Assembly: GCF_964204645.1 (NCBI RefSeq)
Contig: NC_134028.1
Coordinates: 1,674,001-1,738,000, forward strand
Origin: Tubulanus polymorphus
Lineage: Eukaryota; Nemertea; Palaeonemertea; Tubulaniformes; Tubulanidae
Direction: 5' to 3'
Length of the DNA stretch: 64,000 nt
The position numbers were made by a program, and so were the translations under genes. This document shows positions 33,783 to 47,078 of the stretch, piece by piece. Positions within the stretch are counted from its first letter, which is position 1. The number at the start of each line of letters is the position of its first letter. The notes below the pieces were generated by a model. It saw only the letters and a program-made list of their open reading frames with translations. It was not told the DNA's origin and searched no databases.

Positions 33783-36424
33783 TTAATTGCGCCATCGGCG
33801 AAGGCGACGCCACCTAGCGAGCTCTGCTCGTTCAATATTTGCTGCGTAACAACATTTGTGAAAATCATTTGGTCGATGTTTGACGCATCTGCCGAATTGA
33901 TGACGAATTTCTTTACCGTAGTCAATAGATTCTAATCTGGGCATTCTGCGGTTCTGTGCACGATTGTTGTTTCGGGAGTCGATCGATGCGGCATAAAACT
34001 GCGCCATACAGTGGAAGCCTTTGTCGCCTGCCAATCTGCCAAGCATGCAACAAGACCAGTGTCTGCGGTCCACGTCTAAAATCATGACAAAAATAGAAGA
34101 AATATTTTAAGTAAAGCGTGGAATGACTTTTTCGATCGTTTATCGTGTACAGAATTTTTATGTTATGTTAATTATTATATAAAAAACACAAAATCCGGTT
34201 TATTATTTTGATAATAATAAAAAACTTGGAATCGCATAAAAGAAGATCATTTTATGAGTTCAGAGAATTTTAAAGCGCGTAGTACTTTTTCGACAGGACA
34301 AACAAGGTCTCCGCAGGGGCTGACGACTGAACTTTTTCATATTCCGGTCAAAAGCTCTTCGAGGGCCTGATGATTCATGTTATACAACTTTTAATAACCC
34401 TCGTACGATTGTTATAGTTTACAACATAGATTATATTTAGAATAGTGTTGGTATTTCTCAATTCTTTAAACGAGATTTACTAAAACATTCAATTATGAGC
34501 GGTGAAAAGAGAGCAATAAGTGACACTGTTTTGTAAGTAAGTCGTGAGAATGGCGTGATGAGGGCATGGCGTGATATCCTTCGTTGATTCACTGTGACTT
34601 GTTCAACTTCTGCCCATGATTTATTATACGTTGAATATAATATCTCTATGTGAAACAGAAGTCTTTGTAACGGTTAGCGAAACGATTCGTATTTGTATAC
34701 AAAAGATAACATCAAAACTAATTAATAACTTCAGAAAAATAAGACAGATTTAGCACCGACGATATTTCGTATTATAATGATCACTATGTTTTAAAAGCCT
34801 AGTTTACCCAATAAAATTTAGATCGAAGAAGATTCTGACACACAATTTCCATTCATTGCGATGTTGAGTAAATAATGAACGTTTCGGTCACTTTAAAGGT
34901 CGTTGGCCTACAAGGCATTGTTTTCCTGCATAAAAGTTTATAAATAAGGGTAATAAATGCCGTATATAGGACTGACATAGAATACATATATTCATATGAT
35001 TTCCAAACGAAGACTTGGACATGCGACAATGTTTCTCGCATGAGGAATGAAATGTAGCGACCAGAGTTGATAAAATCACTATTATCAACGATGTAATTTG
35101 ATATTGTGAAATCAAATCGAATCTAGTAATGTAATGTATTTGCAAATATGTTTATTCTTACATATCAAATAGTTTAATCTTATCACCTTTATTCACTATA
35201 CGCGTATATGGAAAACATCAAACATTTTTATGTCTGATGCCGGAGAACTATCGGGGGAGTATCAGAGCGGATGTTTATTACCTCTGAAATATCCAATAAT
35301 ATCAGATGAAGTAACTGGAGCGGGTACGAGTTGTGAAACGTTCCTCGGTTTCTGATTGTTCGTAGCCCGTGAAGAATGAGGTCGTGGTCTCGTCGATTGC
35401 TCCCCGAATAACTCGTCCCCAAGTTCCATCAAGTAATCTGCAATTAGAAAATCATTTAAAACCAATTATATTTTTACTATGAAAATATGTGTAAAAGATA
35501 ATGTTGAATTGGGCACAGTGTATATTTTCTGTATAAGCACAGATGTTTCGGCCTGGATATTCGAAGGTTATTCGCAATGGGCACACCTCTCAGTTTCATC
35601 TATGCCTGGCTGCAGAATAAATGAATAATTCATCTCGGACAATAAATTTACGATATATCCCGGTACATAATGTTCATGTATAGAATGTATACGTGTTAAA
35701 AGTGCTGTTCTATGGCTAATAATCGAGCTATTTTGTAAAAAGGAGTCCACGACGACTTGCTGAGTGGGTTTTAGGTATATTGGCAACTAATACCCGCATT
35801 AGTACAGGCGTACGGAACCATTTAAAAAATTTTGATACCCCTTGTAGTGTAGGCTATATAAATGTATTTGAATAATGAGGAGATCACGCAATAGGATATT
35901 CTTTTTAAGAAGTCGAAAGAGCTCCTGTACATGCGTCAGGCTACGAACTAGAATTCTTACACAACCAAGTATCATGTAACATCTATAATGAATGGTAGTA
36001 AATCTCGCCTAACACTGACGTGGTCAACTTAAAGTCCGACAAAAACGAAATGATTTTCTGACCTACGAACGTATTTTCCGATCCTTATCTCGGATCAGCT
36101 TTGCCTATTTGGTTCAATTAGGCGGGGTTTACTGCAGTCCAAAAGGGTAGAGAGGTAACATCATGTAGGATAGTATAGATCAGACATTTTTTTATGAATT
36201 GTGTCTTTACCTGATTTTAACGGTATTTTTTTAAATTTCCTTATTTCAATCACCAGTTATCGTTTAGGTAATATTAATGCAATTATGAAAAACTTTTTCA
36301 AAAAGAACTTACCGGTGAAATGCTCGTACCGTATTTCCCTCGAATCCGGCCGAATCGCGTGCGACGCCCAAAAACTACCAAAAACCATCGCCAGCAAAAC
36401 AATTGTTCTTAGACAATGCATCAT
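33783..36424 (-). CDS. secreted six-cysteine protein, family not recognised (3 exons, 186 aa)
   Basis: Minus-strand exons are 36424-36313, 35437-35282 and 34075-33783. Donors and acceptors are canonical, phases join (112+156+293 = 561 bases) and the last exon ends with TAA. Residues 1-23 form a clear signal peptide (MMHCLRTIVLLAMVFGSFWA then SHA). Residues 24-95 are polar and low in cysteine. The C-terminal part has six cysteines at 98, 99, 112, 153, 164 and 165, a CC...C...C...CC pattern (HWSCCMLGRLAGDKGFHC; GRCVKHRPNDFHKCCYA), then a tail rich in Arg and Trp. Dibasic RR sites occur at 94-95, 132-133 and in the tail (179-183), so proteolytic maturation is possible. I infer an extracellular peptide or growth-factor-like protein with three disulfides. 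I cannot place it in a named family and do not assign a function. The nearest gene downstream is a Dimmed homologue. Confidence 0.75.
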
Positions 36425-38065
36425 CGCTAACTGTGCGCCAACAGATTAGACAAAATATATGTATGATGCTAATGTAGGCTACTAAAGTATGCGTTGATTA
36501 ATGATTTCCGTGGAACACGACACGTAGAATATGAACTATATGATTTGTTTGCAAGTCGTTCGCTGATAGGGTCTCATATTTGAACAAAGGCAATCTATTT
36601 CCTGTCTTTCATACGCGCTAAAAGACCTGCAGGTACTTGAGCCACTTTCTTGTAAGTAACGAACGCCATGCGCGCCCGTCCAATGAGAATATCTGGATTC
36701 GAATCCAAACCTTGATACGAACACGTACTCGAATAGGGACATTCACGGTTTTTGCGTAGTTCGTAAAAATAAAATATACAATGAACTGATCAGTTAACAT
36801 TGCACCATCGATATCAATCATTGAATTGACTGGCAATTTCATACATTATGCAACTCTGTATCAGTCAGAATACTCTTTGTACTCGTAAAAAGGTTTTTGT
36901 ACGGAGTCCTTATCCGAGGATTGATTGATTAATAGTTTGATTCTGTAACTTAAGCTACTTTTCCAGAGGTTGATAAACTAAAAACATATAGGATACTTTT
37001 CATTTAAATCAATCATTGATTCATTTTCATGTATTAACACGGTACAAACGTGAATGTGATGAACTGTATACATGTTTATGTTTAACACGTAGATAATTAT
37101 ATATTTCACTTCAAATATTTATGTTTCATTTACATTAGTTATTAATTCACCACATTTAATTACAGCATAGTGTATAGTTGTGTCAATTTCTGAGGCAAAG
37201 GGCGCATAACCGTCAGCATATGCATATAAATACAAATATGTTTTTTCTCTCTGATTCTAGAAGCCATTTCATTTGATAATCGCCTAGAAACCTGGTATAT
37301 TCATTCGTTCATTTATCTAGAATTCGTTTTATTCATTTTCCGCATCGGGTCATTGGCACATCTGTCGCCACTGTAGAAGCGATAGCTAACAATGTTTTTT
37401 GATCCACCGCTGTATCGTAACTACCTTAACAAGCGTGTGATTTTCACATTATGCATGCAGCATAAAAATATAAATGAAATCAACTCAATCGACCAAAAAC
37501 TTTTGCTTCGATCGATGTTTCTTTATGTTTCTTTCCAGGCGGCATTTTGAAAGGAAAGACAGAAACGGGCTTTTCAACAACAACAACAAAAACACAAGAA
37601 TTAGATAACTGCTAGATATATTGTCCTACTCAATATCAAAATATCTATACAAAGCAAAAACAAACATCTTTAAAATTTCAGATTGGTATTCACCATCAGG
37701 TTCCTGTGGCCTACACTGTATAAATTGATATCGATATTGTCGAATCTTGGAATAATCATTCAAATGATTACTCCAAGGTCGAATTAAGATCTAATGTTTT
37801 CATTTTTTATTGTTTATCAAATTTGGAAATAAAAACACACATTTAAAACCCCTGAGAGACTGATTCTAAGCCCACAATTCTACCGTGATGCCATCATGAT
37901 AATCGAGAAGTTACGTTGGCCAAATTTAGCCAACAAATCGTGTCATACACGAGAAGGATTTGATTCCGGTATCAACATTCGACCGCCCCCAACATCAGCA
38001 ACAACTATGATGGAGAGGAAAATAGCTGGCGCGTAGTGACGTTTTTATGAATGAGAATGTAGTTT

Positions 38066-38298
38066 TGACGTCATAATGACGGCGATGATAGTCGCCGCGT
38101 GCAAATGGCTACAAAGATAATACACCGACCGCCACACGGAGCAGTTCGCATACACAGCCGCACTGGTTCAACAGCAGCGAGCGCTGATCGCCCCTGTCTC
38201 CGTAGTCGTCGTGATCGCCGCCGCCGTCGCCGTCGCCGTCGTAAGATTTGCCTTGTTTCACCAAATCTTCATATTTCGAAATCTTTTAGAAAAAAAAG
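38066..38298 (+). promoter_or_regulatory. candidate promoter and non-coding first exon of the Dimmed-like gene
   Basis: A perfect cAMP-response palindrome TGACGTCA lies at 38066-38073 with another TGACG nearby. It is followed by an unusually GC-rich tract with a GCCGTC/GCCGCC repeat (about 38196-38241) and a good donor (AAAG then GTAAGC) at 38299. The Dimmed-like coding exon has a splice acceptor three bases before its ATG, so a 5' non-coding exon must exist upstream; this is the best candidate I see. An open frame across it is Arg-rich only because of the repeat. Confidence 0.4.
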
Positions 38299-41054
38299 GT
38301 AAGCAGTTCGTATAATTTTGCTGTCGTTTTTATTCATTCGTGTGTAAGTTAAATGAGAAAATGCATTCAAATTCAAGTGTAGAGAATGTTCTGATTACTG
38401 AATGTGTTGTACATTAAATCGATTCTCGTGTGCTGCAATCGTCATGCTGATGGCCGTTCACAGCGACGATGGTAGATGCAAGTCGCCAATTATACATCAC
38501 TACAGAACACTGAGCAGCTACAGCTAAGAATTCTAAATCTAACGGTTAAGGTGGACACACCTTTTTACCAGGAAACGGGAGAAAATAGAAAAGGGGAATG
38601 ATACGAGATCGCGTGGTTTGGAGACCACGCAGGTAATAATGGGAAATGTTTTTCTCGTAATTGCTCTGATGCTGAGAGAAAACCATCAACATCAAGTTTG
38701 AATATTCGCTTCTAAATGCCAGATATTCATGTAAAATGAGGAGGTATTACGGTGGATATGTACTGCGCGGTCGTGATCGATGAACGCTGTGAAGTTGAAT
38801 ATGAAATCCGGAAATCTATTTCTGCATGCATAATTTGATTTTATTCCCTATCGAAATTATGAATGAATCAATGGATCAATTGTCACACACAACCAATTTT
38901 GTTTCAAATAGCATTATAGAAAACTGTTTTATTTAGCCGGCATTTTAGAACAGAACAACATTTGCCATTACCGGATTGGCGTTCTGACATCAGGGCCAAG
39001 ATCCCCACTTTTGTTCATTGAGAGAGACTTCTTCCGCTCTTATTTCCGACCCTTATTTTAAGGCATGATAACTGAAGATGTAAAACATTTTTCTATCTTA
39101 GTTGATTTGTAATTCGGTAAACTGTACTCTCAAAATGTGCCATATTATATAGGAACCCCAGTAACATTTTACACTCCTTTCGCATATCATACGTACATTC
39201 TTCACCTCCTTAACCGTTCGCAGATTTCTGAAACAAATAAAACGCTGTAAATCATCATTGTGAACAAAAAAAAATATTCGTTGCCGGTATGCATATAATA
39301 TAGGCAATATCGTAATCAATAAATGTTCGCATATTTACATACTAGTCTGTGTGACTATATGTGAGATTATTCGATCCACACCTGCCGGTGTAGTACGAAA
39401 CACCTGCATTTTTGACACGATAGATTGAATTCAAAATGGTACATCTTGTATTATATATGTATATACTATAAATACTAAGGCCCCAAATCCCAACTGATGC
39501 ATTTTAATGATCTGACACGTCGACGACGGTCGCCATATTGCACCGAAACCCGAATTTAACCTGAAATGATAAATGGAAATGCGCGAAAGCTATTTTCTCC
39601 TATAATCAACCGGAAGTGCTGAAATGCGTTTAGTCGTTTCATTTAGCGAACGTAAGGAGAATGGTAAAATGTGAAGAAATGTATGCAACTTTTTAACACT
39701 GGATTTACGTATTAAGAAGGCCAGGAAAAAATTATTTATTCCATCAATTAATACAAAAAATAGATTTGAATAAACGTAATCAATTCCGATGCGGGAAATG
39801 CATGTCGATGCGTGATGTGATAAAATGCTTGGATATTTTTGAAACTATTTATTAATCTTAATTGAGACCGTTCTAATTAATAACGTATAGTTGGAACGTG
39901 GCTCAGTTCCACAAAAATCTGAATTAGATTTGGCAAGCGAAAATTGAAATTGGTAAATTGAAAATTCAACGCCACGGAGTTCTGTAAACCCGTAAATGAA
40001 TTATTTTATTACAGCGATCAAATACCGTGGAGAAGAATAAAGCCTCTACGTATGAATAGATATATAGATTAATTATTACTAAATAACAATCGGATTAGGT
40101 TACAACTGCATTAAACAGCTGGTATTTGCGCAGGACTTTCAGATGATTGATTGGAAACGATGGACCAACACAGGTGATGATGGGTTTCGGTTTGAAATTT
40201 CCGTTAAAAATCATTCAAACTGCATAAAATATGCCTATAAGACCATGTTGTTGAGCCCTATATGATATGTATGTATATACATATCAGAAATTCGACGCAT
40301 AATTCAAAATCTACAAAAATCATGGCTTTTGTCGATATACGGTAAACTAAGACAATGTAAAGCTGACGCCAGTTAGCGGACCGGTGCACTCTGATGCACG
40401 GTCTCAGAACACGTGCATATGTCTACATTTAGGCATTTCCGCATTTGTAGTTTTGATTCGTATCCCGTCCAGTTGTTCATTTGTCACCATCCAACCCCCA
40501 AGAGTGACAAAGAATTAACATGTGCTAGCTTGTTTCTGCACCGGTTAATATGTCATCTGTCAACAGCGGTCCCATTGTTTTTTTTTTGGGGGGGGGGATG
40601 AGGGTTCACGGGTACGCTATTTTCAATCGCGCCAATCTAGTTAATTGAAATCGTTATCGTTCGATTTTGCAAGAAGTATTCCGCATCGTTTTTCATCGTT
40701 CTTGTTGGATTGCTCTTCGTCAATACAACAATTGCAGATATTCATAGTGTAATCAATACACATAACGCAACATCTGTTCAAATGAGTAGGTTATAGAATA
40801 TAATATGTCAGCATCCGAATGATCACTCTCACTCTCTAAGTCCATTGATAATTGAATGTTAAGCATTCATTGAACGGCCAAATGTGATACATATAACACG
40901 TTCATTAGTAGTAAATTTAAGTTGATTTTTACAGATATCACTTTCGCAGTTTACATGATGTATGTGCACATGTTGTCGGAAACGATTCCAACAAAACACC
41001 GCAAAACAAAGCATTAAAGTTTCCGCTTAAGCGGACGAACAATATTTACAAATG

Positions 41055-41234
41055 TGAAGACAAATAGTACTTTGAAGGTTTACTAAATATTCATTGACAG
41101 TAAGAGGTTTAGCTACAATAGTGCATAGTAACATCATCAGGTGTGAGTGATTGAAGCTAGTATGCAGTAGTAGTGAATGCTCAAACTGTCAATGAATATT
41201 TAGTAAACCTAGTTCGAAGTACTTTTTGTCTTCA
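41055..41234. repeat. long inverted repeat (foldback element)
   Basis: Left arm 41055-41101 and right arm 41185-41234 are reverse complements over about 47 bases with few mismatches (GGTTTACTAAATATTCATTG against CAATGAATATTTAGTAAACC, for example). The loop is about 83 bases. Outer GCGGACGA (41031) and TCGTCCGC (41267) extend the symmetry. There is no coding capacity. Confidence 0.85.
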
Positions 41235-42867
41235 AATAAACTAATTTAACAACAGGTTTACACGGCTCGTCCGCTATTCTCCTAAACAATGTTTCTGTTA
41301 GAATGCATGCAGTAAAAATGTTCTTATTCTATCATTAACGAGGTTTTAAGAAATCAAAATCAGAAGGCCATCCCTAACATATATCCCCATTGAAGTATAT
41401 GAAGTCACGTCCCTGATTCACTAAAGATTCAGTGTACATCTGCACATATCTACTACGTGTTGATATATTTCTCGTATCGCGCTGTCGACGCGTTATCGTC
41501 ATTTTCAAAGCCTGTAATAAATAACATTTTGATAGTGATGATTTTATCTATTGATTTTCCGCAACGATTTCTATATAAAATTCAGTGAGATGAATAGATT
41601 TCTCCGGTATAAACAACATGTTGAAATGAGTTTCTATATTCTATATATGTGGATAGGGGAACGAAACTTCGACGTCAATCTATACCAATTATCTTTTCGA
41701 AGGATAACTCTTGTTCGCATGTATGAATAATGATAAGATAATGAAAAACAATTTTTTTCAATTTTCCGAAAAACGAATGCAAAACACACGATAGAAAACA
41801 GTGAAGATGCTGATATGAAATTATGAACGTTCTTCGACTTCCTCGTTTTATTCTGTGAAAAAATTGTGAATATTCAACTAAAAATCTCTATCGCATATTC
41901 CAATAGACAAACGACAGAATGATGAAGTACGAATATCGTATACGTCGTATAGTAGAGTGTCAACGTGGGGGCGTCAGGCATAAGAGTATATAAACAGAAA
42001 CTGTTATTCGAAATGGCAATATTATTTACCATCAATTTCTCGATGAAAATTGGCCTTAATTCGACTGGGAATAACGTGGCACAATGTGGGAGAATGTTGT
42101 GTTGTATTAAGTGACACAAATTAGTTCATTGCGGGGACCATTCTTAAAAACACGTGCATACATCACTTATCATCAGTCTTTGTCCAGGGTTTCAGCGGGG
42201 GTTTCCCGTATGGGCATTCCGAACAACGTCGGGTCGACACGGAGTCGGGCTGGTATTACTATCACTATTCGTGATTTCTAGGCAACTCTTACCCCACGTT
42301 GAAATATGACATATCTCGGCATCTATTGTGTTCAGCTAGAAATAAAAACAAAAGACACTTTCGTGTCACAGACATATGCTGTAGAATTGTATACACTTAA
42401 AACCACCTGTAACTTACTTCAGCGCATTAAGGCAAATACGAAATTCGATATAATCTATGCGTAAAGATTCAATCCGCAAGCAATGACAAACATTTGTTTC
42501 TGCCTCTGAATCGTTTGGGAATCTCAACTATATAAAGAAACATTATAACATTAGCTTTATCTAATTGAAATGAGTATTTGTATAAGGTTTCAATGTCTGC
42601 CCTACCGCCTCCAACCATATTATAGTGTGTATATATAGAATTTTCAATCTATATTTATACAAAAGAATTTTGTAAGGGTTCTGCTCAACGTCTCTTTCGA
42701 TCATTTTTTGCCGGTAGTATTAGACGTGTGCAGGGTTTTTTGTCGACACATGGTTCAGCATTAACCCTTTAACATGCGATCCCGAACCAACTAAGTAAAC
42801 AAATTTGTCGTTCGAACAGACACAATGAAACTGAAACGATGACTTTTATTTTTATTTTTTTTAGATC

Positions 42868-43434
42868 ATGCGACGTTCCGCTTTCAATATTGAATCACCG
42901 TTCGACTTTGATGTTTCGACCGGTGTTGATGCATCGGCATCGATGTGGGACGTGGTTCCGTCATCGAACTGCTCCGACACCAGTTCGAATAGGCGAAAGA
43001 GGGATGCTTCCGAGAGCGACGACGATTCGGTCGAATTTCGTAAACCGATGAAGCAAACGAAACGTTCTAAACGTCGCAAAACTGTGAGCGCTCGCGAACG
43101 CAACATGCGACGCATCGAAAGCAATGAACGAGAACGCATGCGCATGCATTCGCTGAACGATGCCTTCCAAGGTTTACGCGAAGTTATACCGCATATGAGT
43201 ATGGGTCGGAAACTATCCAAAATAGAGACACTAACCTTAGCGAAGAATTACATCAAAGCATTGACGAATGTTATATGCGACATGAGGGGTGAGGACCGTC
43301 GCTTCAATTTCGACGAGGAGATAGGCGACGAGGATGACGCGGACGCCGATGGACAATTATCAGATCTACCAGATACAGAAGCAAGCACGGAAATCGTGCA
43401 TACATATACCGACAATTTGATAACGACCGCCTAA
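42868..43434 (+). CDS. BHLHA15: Dimmed/Mist1-type bHLH transcription factor (188 aa)
   Basis: Class A bHLH factor that in flies (dimmed) and vertebrates (Mist1) drives the regulated-secretory cell programme. The bHLH covers residues 80-137. The basic region reads [20 protein letters not shown], helix 1 continues [10 protein letters not shown], and helix 2 reads [17 protein letters not shown], the diagnostic Mist1/Dimmed signature. Two Lys/Arg clusters just before it (residues 62-78) are likely nuclear signals. The N-terminus and C-terminus are acidic, with an Asp/Glu-rich run near 149-165. An acceptor (TTTTTTAG) ends at 42864, three bases before the ATG, so the coding part is one exon behind a non-coding leader. 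The first ATG after the acceptor is used as start. Confidence 0.95.
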   Translation: MRRSAFNIESPFDFDVSTGVDASASMWDVVPSSNCSDTSSNRRKRDASESDDDSVEFRKPMKQTKRSKRRKTVSARERNMRRIESNERERMRMHSLNDAFQGLREVIPHMSMGRKLSKIETLTLAKNYIKALTNVICDMRGEDRRFNFDEEIGDEDDADADGQLSDLPDTEASTEIVHTYTDNLITTA

Positions 43435-45647
43435 TGGACTGTGCATAATTCGGAAACACGTATAGCAAGCGATAAGCCTTTTGAAATGCAAATATGACTT
43501 TCTGCAATTTTCAGAACATATGTGCATCGTATTTTTGGTTTTTACCGGATTTAGTGCATCGACCTCGCCGGACAAACACCGACATGTTATTTAATGAACG
43601 CACCAGCGAACAGGGCTGGCTACGATTGATAGCTGCGAAACGAAAAGAAAATATTCGATGAACTTTAAAGCGACAAATATGATATTTATGAAGTCAAAGA
43701 AGAACTGTGATTATTATGATAAGTGTCAGAGGCCTAGTGAAGAAAAAACAGATTTATTTTTGTCCATCATATGCTATTTATAAACGGGTTGGTAGGTGGA
43801 AGAGCCACATAATTATGTAATTCAATAAGTATTTCATCCCAACATCAACATCAAAGCTTTGGGTTTATAGGTTGTAAATATGCGTAGATACATTTAATCG
43901 ATTGATTAAAGATATTGGGTTTGGGGAGATTTGAACGCAGTTAACATCAGCTCATTCAATTATTTCATGTCTTCTATCTCATATATATATATATATATAT
44001 TAATATACATATACAAAAACAATTATTCTATATATCATATGCATGGTCAGGGATATCGGGATTTTTATTCAAAAAGATATTTTCTCACTTCCTTTAGAGA
44101 CTATTTTAGATAACATGAAATTGAAACCTCCTCGACAAAAGATACTTCCCAAATATTGATATAAGAGAGATAGTAGCACTCGACAAACCATTTGCATTTA
44201 CAACCCATAAAATGGGGTGCTCGATTTGGAGCATAAAGGTTTATTGGTGATTGAAAATAGCATACAATATGATGACTTTTATTATCAGAAGTTTTGGATT
44301 AAGATTACACAACACGTCCGCCATTATTGGAAACAAGAAGGAGCGATTTAGTTGTTATTAATTGATCTTTATAAAACTGTACAGAACCGTACGACTCTAA
44401 ATGACAGTAGTCGCATCTCAAAATTCATACAAACGATATTCTGAGACTAGAACATGACATTTAGTCAGATTTCTCCACGAAGGTCTTGGATGCGCGTGGT
44501 GACATTCAATTTTGCTCTTTCGAATCGATTATAACGTTGACATTATCAAAATCATTACGAAAAGTTAATCTATAATCACCTAATTTTGAGATAGCAACTG
44601 TATGTTTTTGATTGAGCTCGAAATAACGAAGAAGCGATCTTAACGAATAGAGTTGAAATCGTTTACCGGTAGGGATGATTTCAGATAGATCCGATAGCTC
44701 TGAAGGCCATAAACCTCAGAATTGAACATAAGTAATTTCTGCTGCCTATAGCAACTTAAAATGCCATATATATTAAAACAAAACAGTATATTGATAAAAT
44801 GTTATTTTTTATAAGAGATATTGAATGAGTAAAAAATGGTTTTTGTATGATATTGCTGGCATCATACATCGAGTCCAGACAATCAGGCAAAGTGTTCCAT
44901 GAATTACGTATAAGGTATGCTAAAAGCCCTGCTAAAATATTTTTTTAAAGTATATTTTACTGACTGCATAGTTCTCGGAACTGGAGATTTTCCCTTAAGT
45001 TTTCAGAATACATTCGAATACATTTTCGAGGCTTAAGGTCTCGTCAAATTTCCGTCTCTATAAAAAAAAGCCATCTCGTTTTCCAGTTACTCCTCGCAAT
45101 CTGTGCATGATTGTTTTGAAAATTCTCATATATAGATATACTCTATAGACACTTTGATAGTAGATGATATACTCTCTGAAATGGCTAAACCTTTACATTC
45201 TTCATCTTGTGAAACGTACGTATAAAATATACATATATATCCTAAGACATTCTATTTTAGTGTAACGTGTTTCGTCGGGTGGTGGGTGGACTCCGTGTTA
45301 CTGTCAAATCGTATAAGGTTTCAGCATTCTTAAGAATACAAAATATATTTTATTGGACTTAGATGTATTGATTGTATGTTTGTATACGTTATTATTGTTC
45401 TTCCACAATCAGCGCCATTTTCATTTACGAAATTCTCATTTTTACCGACCATGATTACGTAACGTGTATTTTGTAAGAGACATTTTAACCTGATATTTTC
45501 AACAATTGGTTATTTTTATCATTTTTTTTCAGTGACCAAATATACCTGAAACAGAAATATACATTATAGGAATGAATTTTATACGTGTTTTGATTTCTAT
45601 GATCATAAAATAATTAACACAGGCGCGGGTGGACGTGTAAAACCATG

Positions 45648-45876
45648 TTAGGCTAAACAAAAATGATACCTTGTTTCTCCGCAGCGGCCGGGTCATTTTT
45701 GTAAAATATGATAAAATTTATAAACAGTTCATTTCTATAGCGGCCGGGTCTGTTATGGTGAAATTGATCACGATTTTAAAAAAAGTAATGTATAGGGTAG
45801 ATAGGCGGCCGGCCGGGTCAACATTTAAGCTCAGCAGAGCGGAGAAATAAGGTATCAATTTTTTTTTAGCCTTATA
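45648..45876. mobile_element. MITE-like element, family 1, complete copy
   Basis: It opens TTAGGCTAAACAAAAATGAT and ACCTTGTTTCTCCGC and closes with GCGGAGAAATAAGGTATCAA followed by TTTAGCCTTAT, a terminal inverted repeat of about 35 bases. It is about 229 bases long and in the same orientation as the copy at 911. Internal GCGGCCGGGTC blocks make it GC-rich against the local background. Confidence 0.88.
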
Positions 45877-46417
45877 ATCGGATTCGGTTTGAGACCCGAT
45901 AATTGACATGTAAGCGCAATACAGGTTGTAACTCCATCCGTTCCTGTCTATTTTCCGCGCACACACATACCACGTACAGTTTGATTATATCGGTCAGTAC
46001 CAATTAATTCAAAATAATTAGCAGTAGTTTATCCAACCAGATATTTGCTGCACGAATCTTAGGTCAAATAGATGCAACTTTGATTATCATGAAAATTTAA
46101 TTTTCGCCGCTACCGAGTATTGCTGTATGTAAAGCCAATCCTTGTTTATAATCCTGATCGAAGAGAGAATGAATGACCTGTTACTTATTGAATATTCTAG
46201 CGAGTATAAACCGGTGGGTGGAATATGCCCGGTGTTTCGTGTAGCTGTAACTAAACGTCATCAATGCAAACAGATATTATCATCATATATTGTTAAAATA
46301 TAAAAAATGATTTACTGGTATAAATCTCACCCGTTTACCGTCTATGTGTATGTACACTATTTATTAAGCATGGATCATTATTCAACTTATTGATTGTTCC
46401 TGGTGTTAATTCTGAAT

Positions 46418-46465
46418 TATGATTATTATAATTATTATTATTATTATTAATATTATTATAACTAT
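46418..46465. repeat. ATT/AT microsatellite
   Basis: A run of ATT trinucleotides followed by AT dinucleotides in intergenic DNA. Confidence 0.85.
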
Positions 46466-46993
46466 ATATATTATATATGTATTGAATTTATGGACGGGAT
46501 ATTTCTTCTTTGTTATGTTTGACAAAGTCTAAAATCGTATTCGAAATACAGATTATTTTTGCGAATTGTTTTGTTGTTCCGTGATCTTTGTTGGACTTAG
46601 GTTGACTGGGATGCCCATCGCTAAAAATATCATCTCGGACAGTGCCACAGTGGATTAGCGCACTCACGATGGCCTCTCATCGACAATCAAATACAGCCTT
46701 ACAGCTCATTGAGTGAAGTGTTGACATAAAAATGTTGTCGGGAAACTATATGTTGAGTTGAAGGATACATGAATAAAAAGTGTAATTATCATTTTGTGAA
46801 ATTAAATGACGTTTTTCCATAGAAATATTCCCCTAAACGCGCTATCACATTAATTCGCTATTACATTAGTTCACAGAAATCGCACCAGGGGACCTATGCA
46901 CTCGGGAACTCTCACCGGTAACATTTACTTGTAACAAGGACTCGGATGACCGAAAACCGGAGTTCTCCAGCGTGAGGCCGCATGCCTGTGTAG

Positions 46994-47078
46994 ACTGGTC
47001 GCCTGTCCAATTCTGCGCCACCTGCATTCGCAGTCAGAATAGCTGAAGGTAGAGTCTAGAATTCGACAGGCAACCAGT
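46994..47078. repeat. inverted repeat with about 21-base arms
   Basis: ACTGGTCGCCTGTCCAATTC (46994) is mirrored by GAATTCGACAGGCAACCAGT (47059-47078) with two mismatches. A B-box-like GGTTCGAACCC lies just after it at 47090-47100, so it may be part of a tRNA-derived repeat. Confidence 0.7.

Larger units (their letters stand above)
36425..42864. other. long intergenic/5' region between the secreted-protein gene and the Dimmed-like gene
   Basis: No coding exon could be supported. It includes a candidate leader exon for the Dimmed-like gene with a CRE palindrome and a GCCGTC repeat (about 38066-38298), a small perfect hairpin (38611-38630), and a long inverted repeat at 41055-41234. The rest is AT-rich with short open frames that look like noise. 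Confidence 0.5.

Noticed and set aside
38099-38302. An Arg-rich 67-residue open frame
   Set aside because: The Arg run comes from a GCCGTC repeat. The stretch is better explained as a leader exon or promoter.
42861-43220. Minus-strand open frames across the Dimmed-like gene
   Set aside because: They are shadows of the conserved bHLH coding exon on the plus strand.
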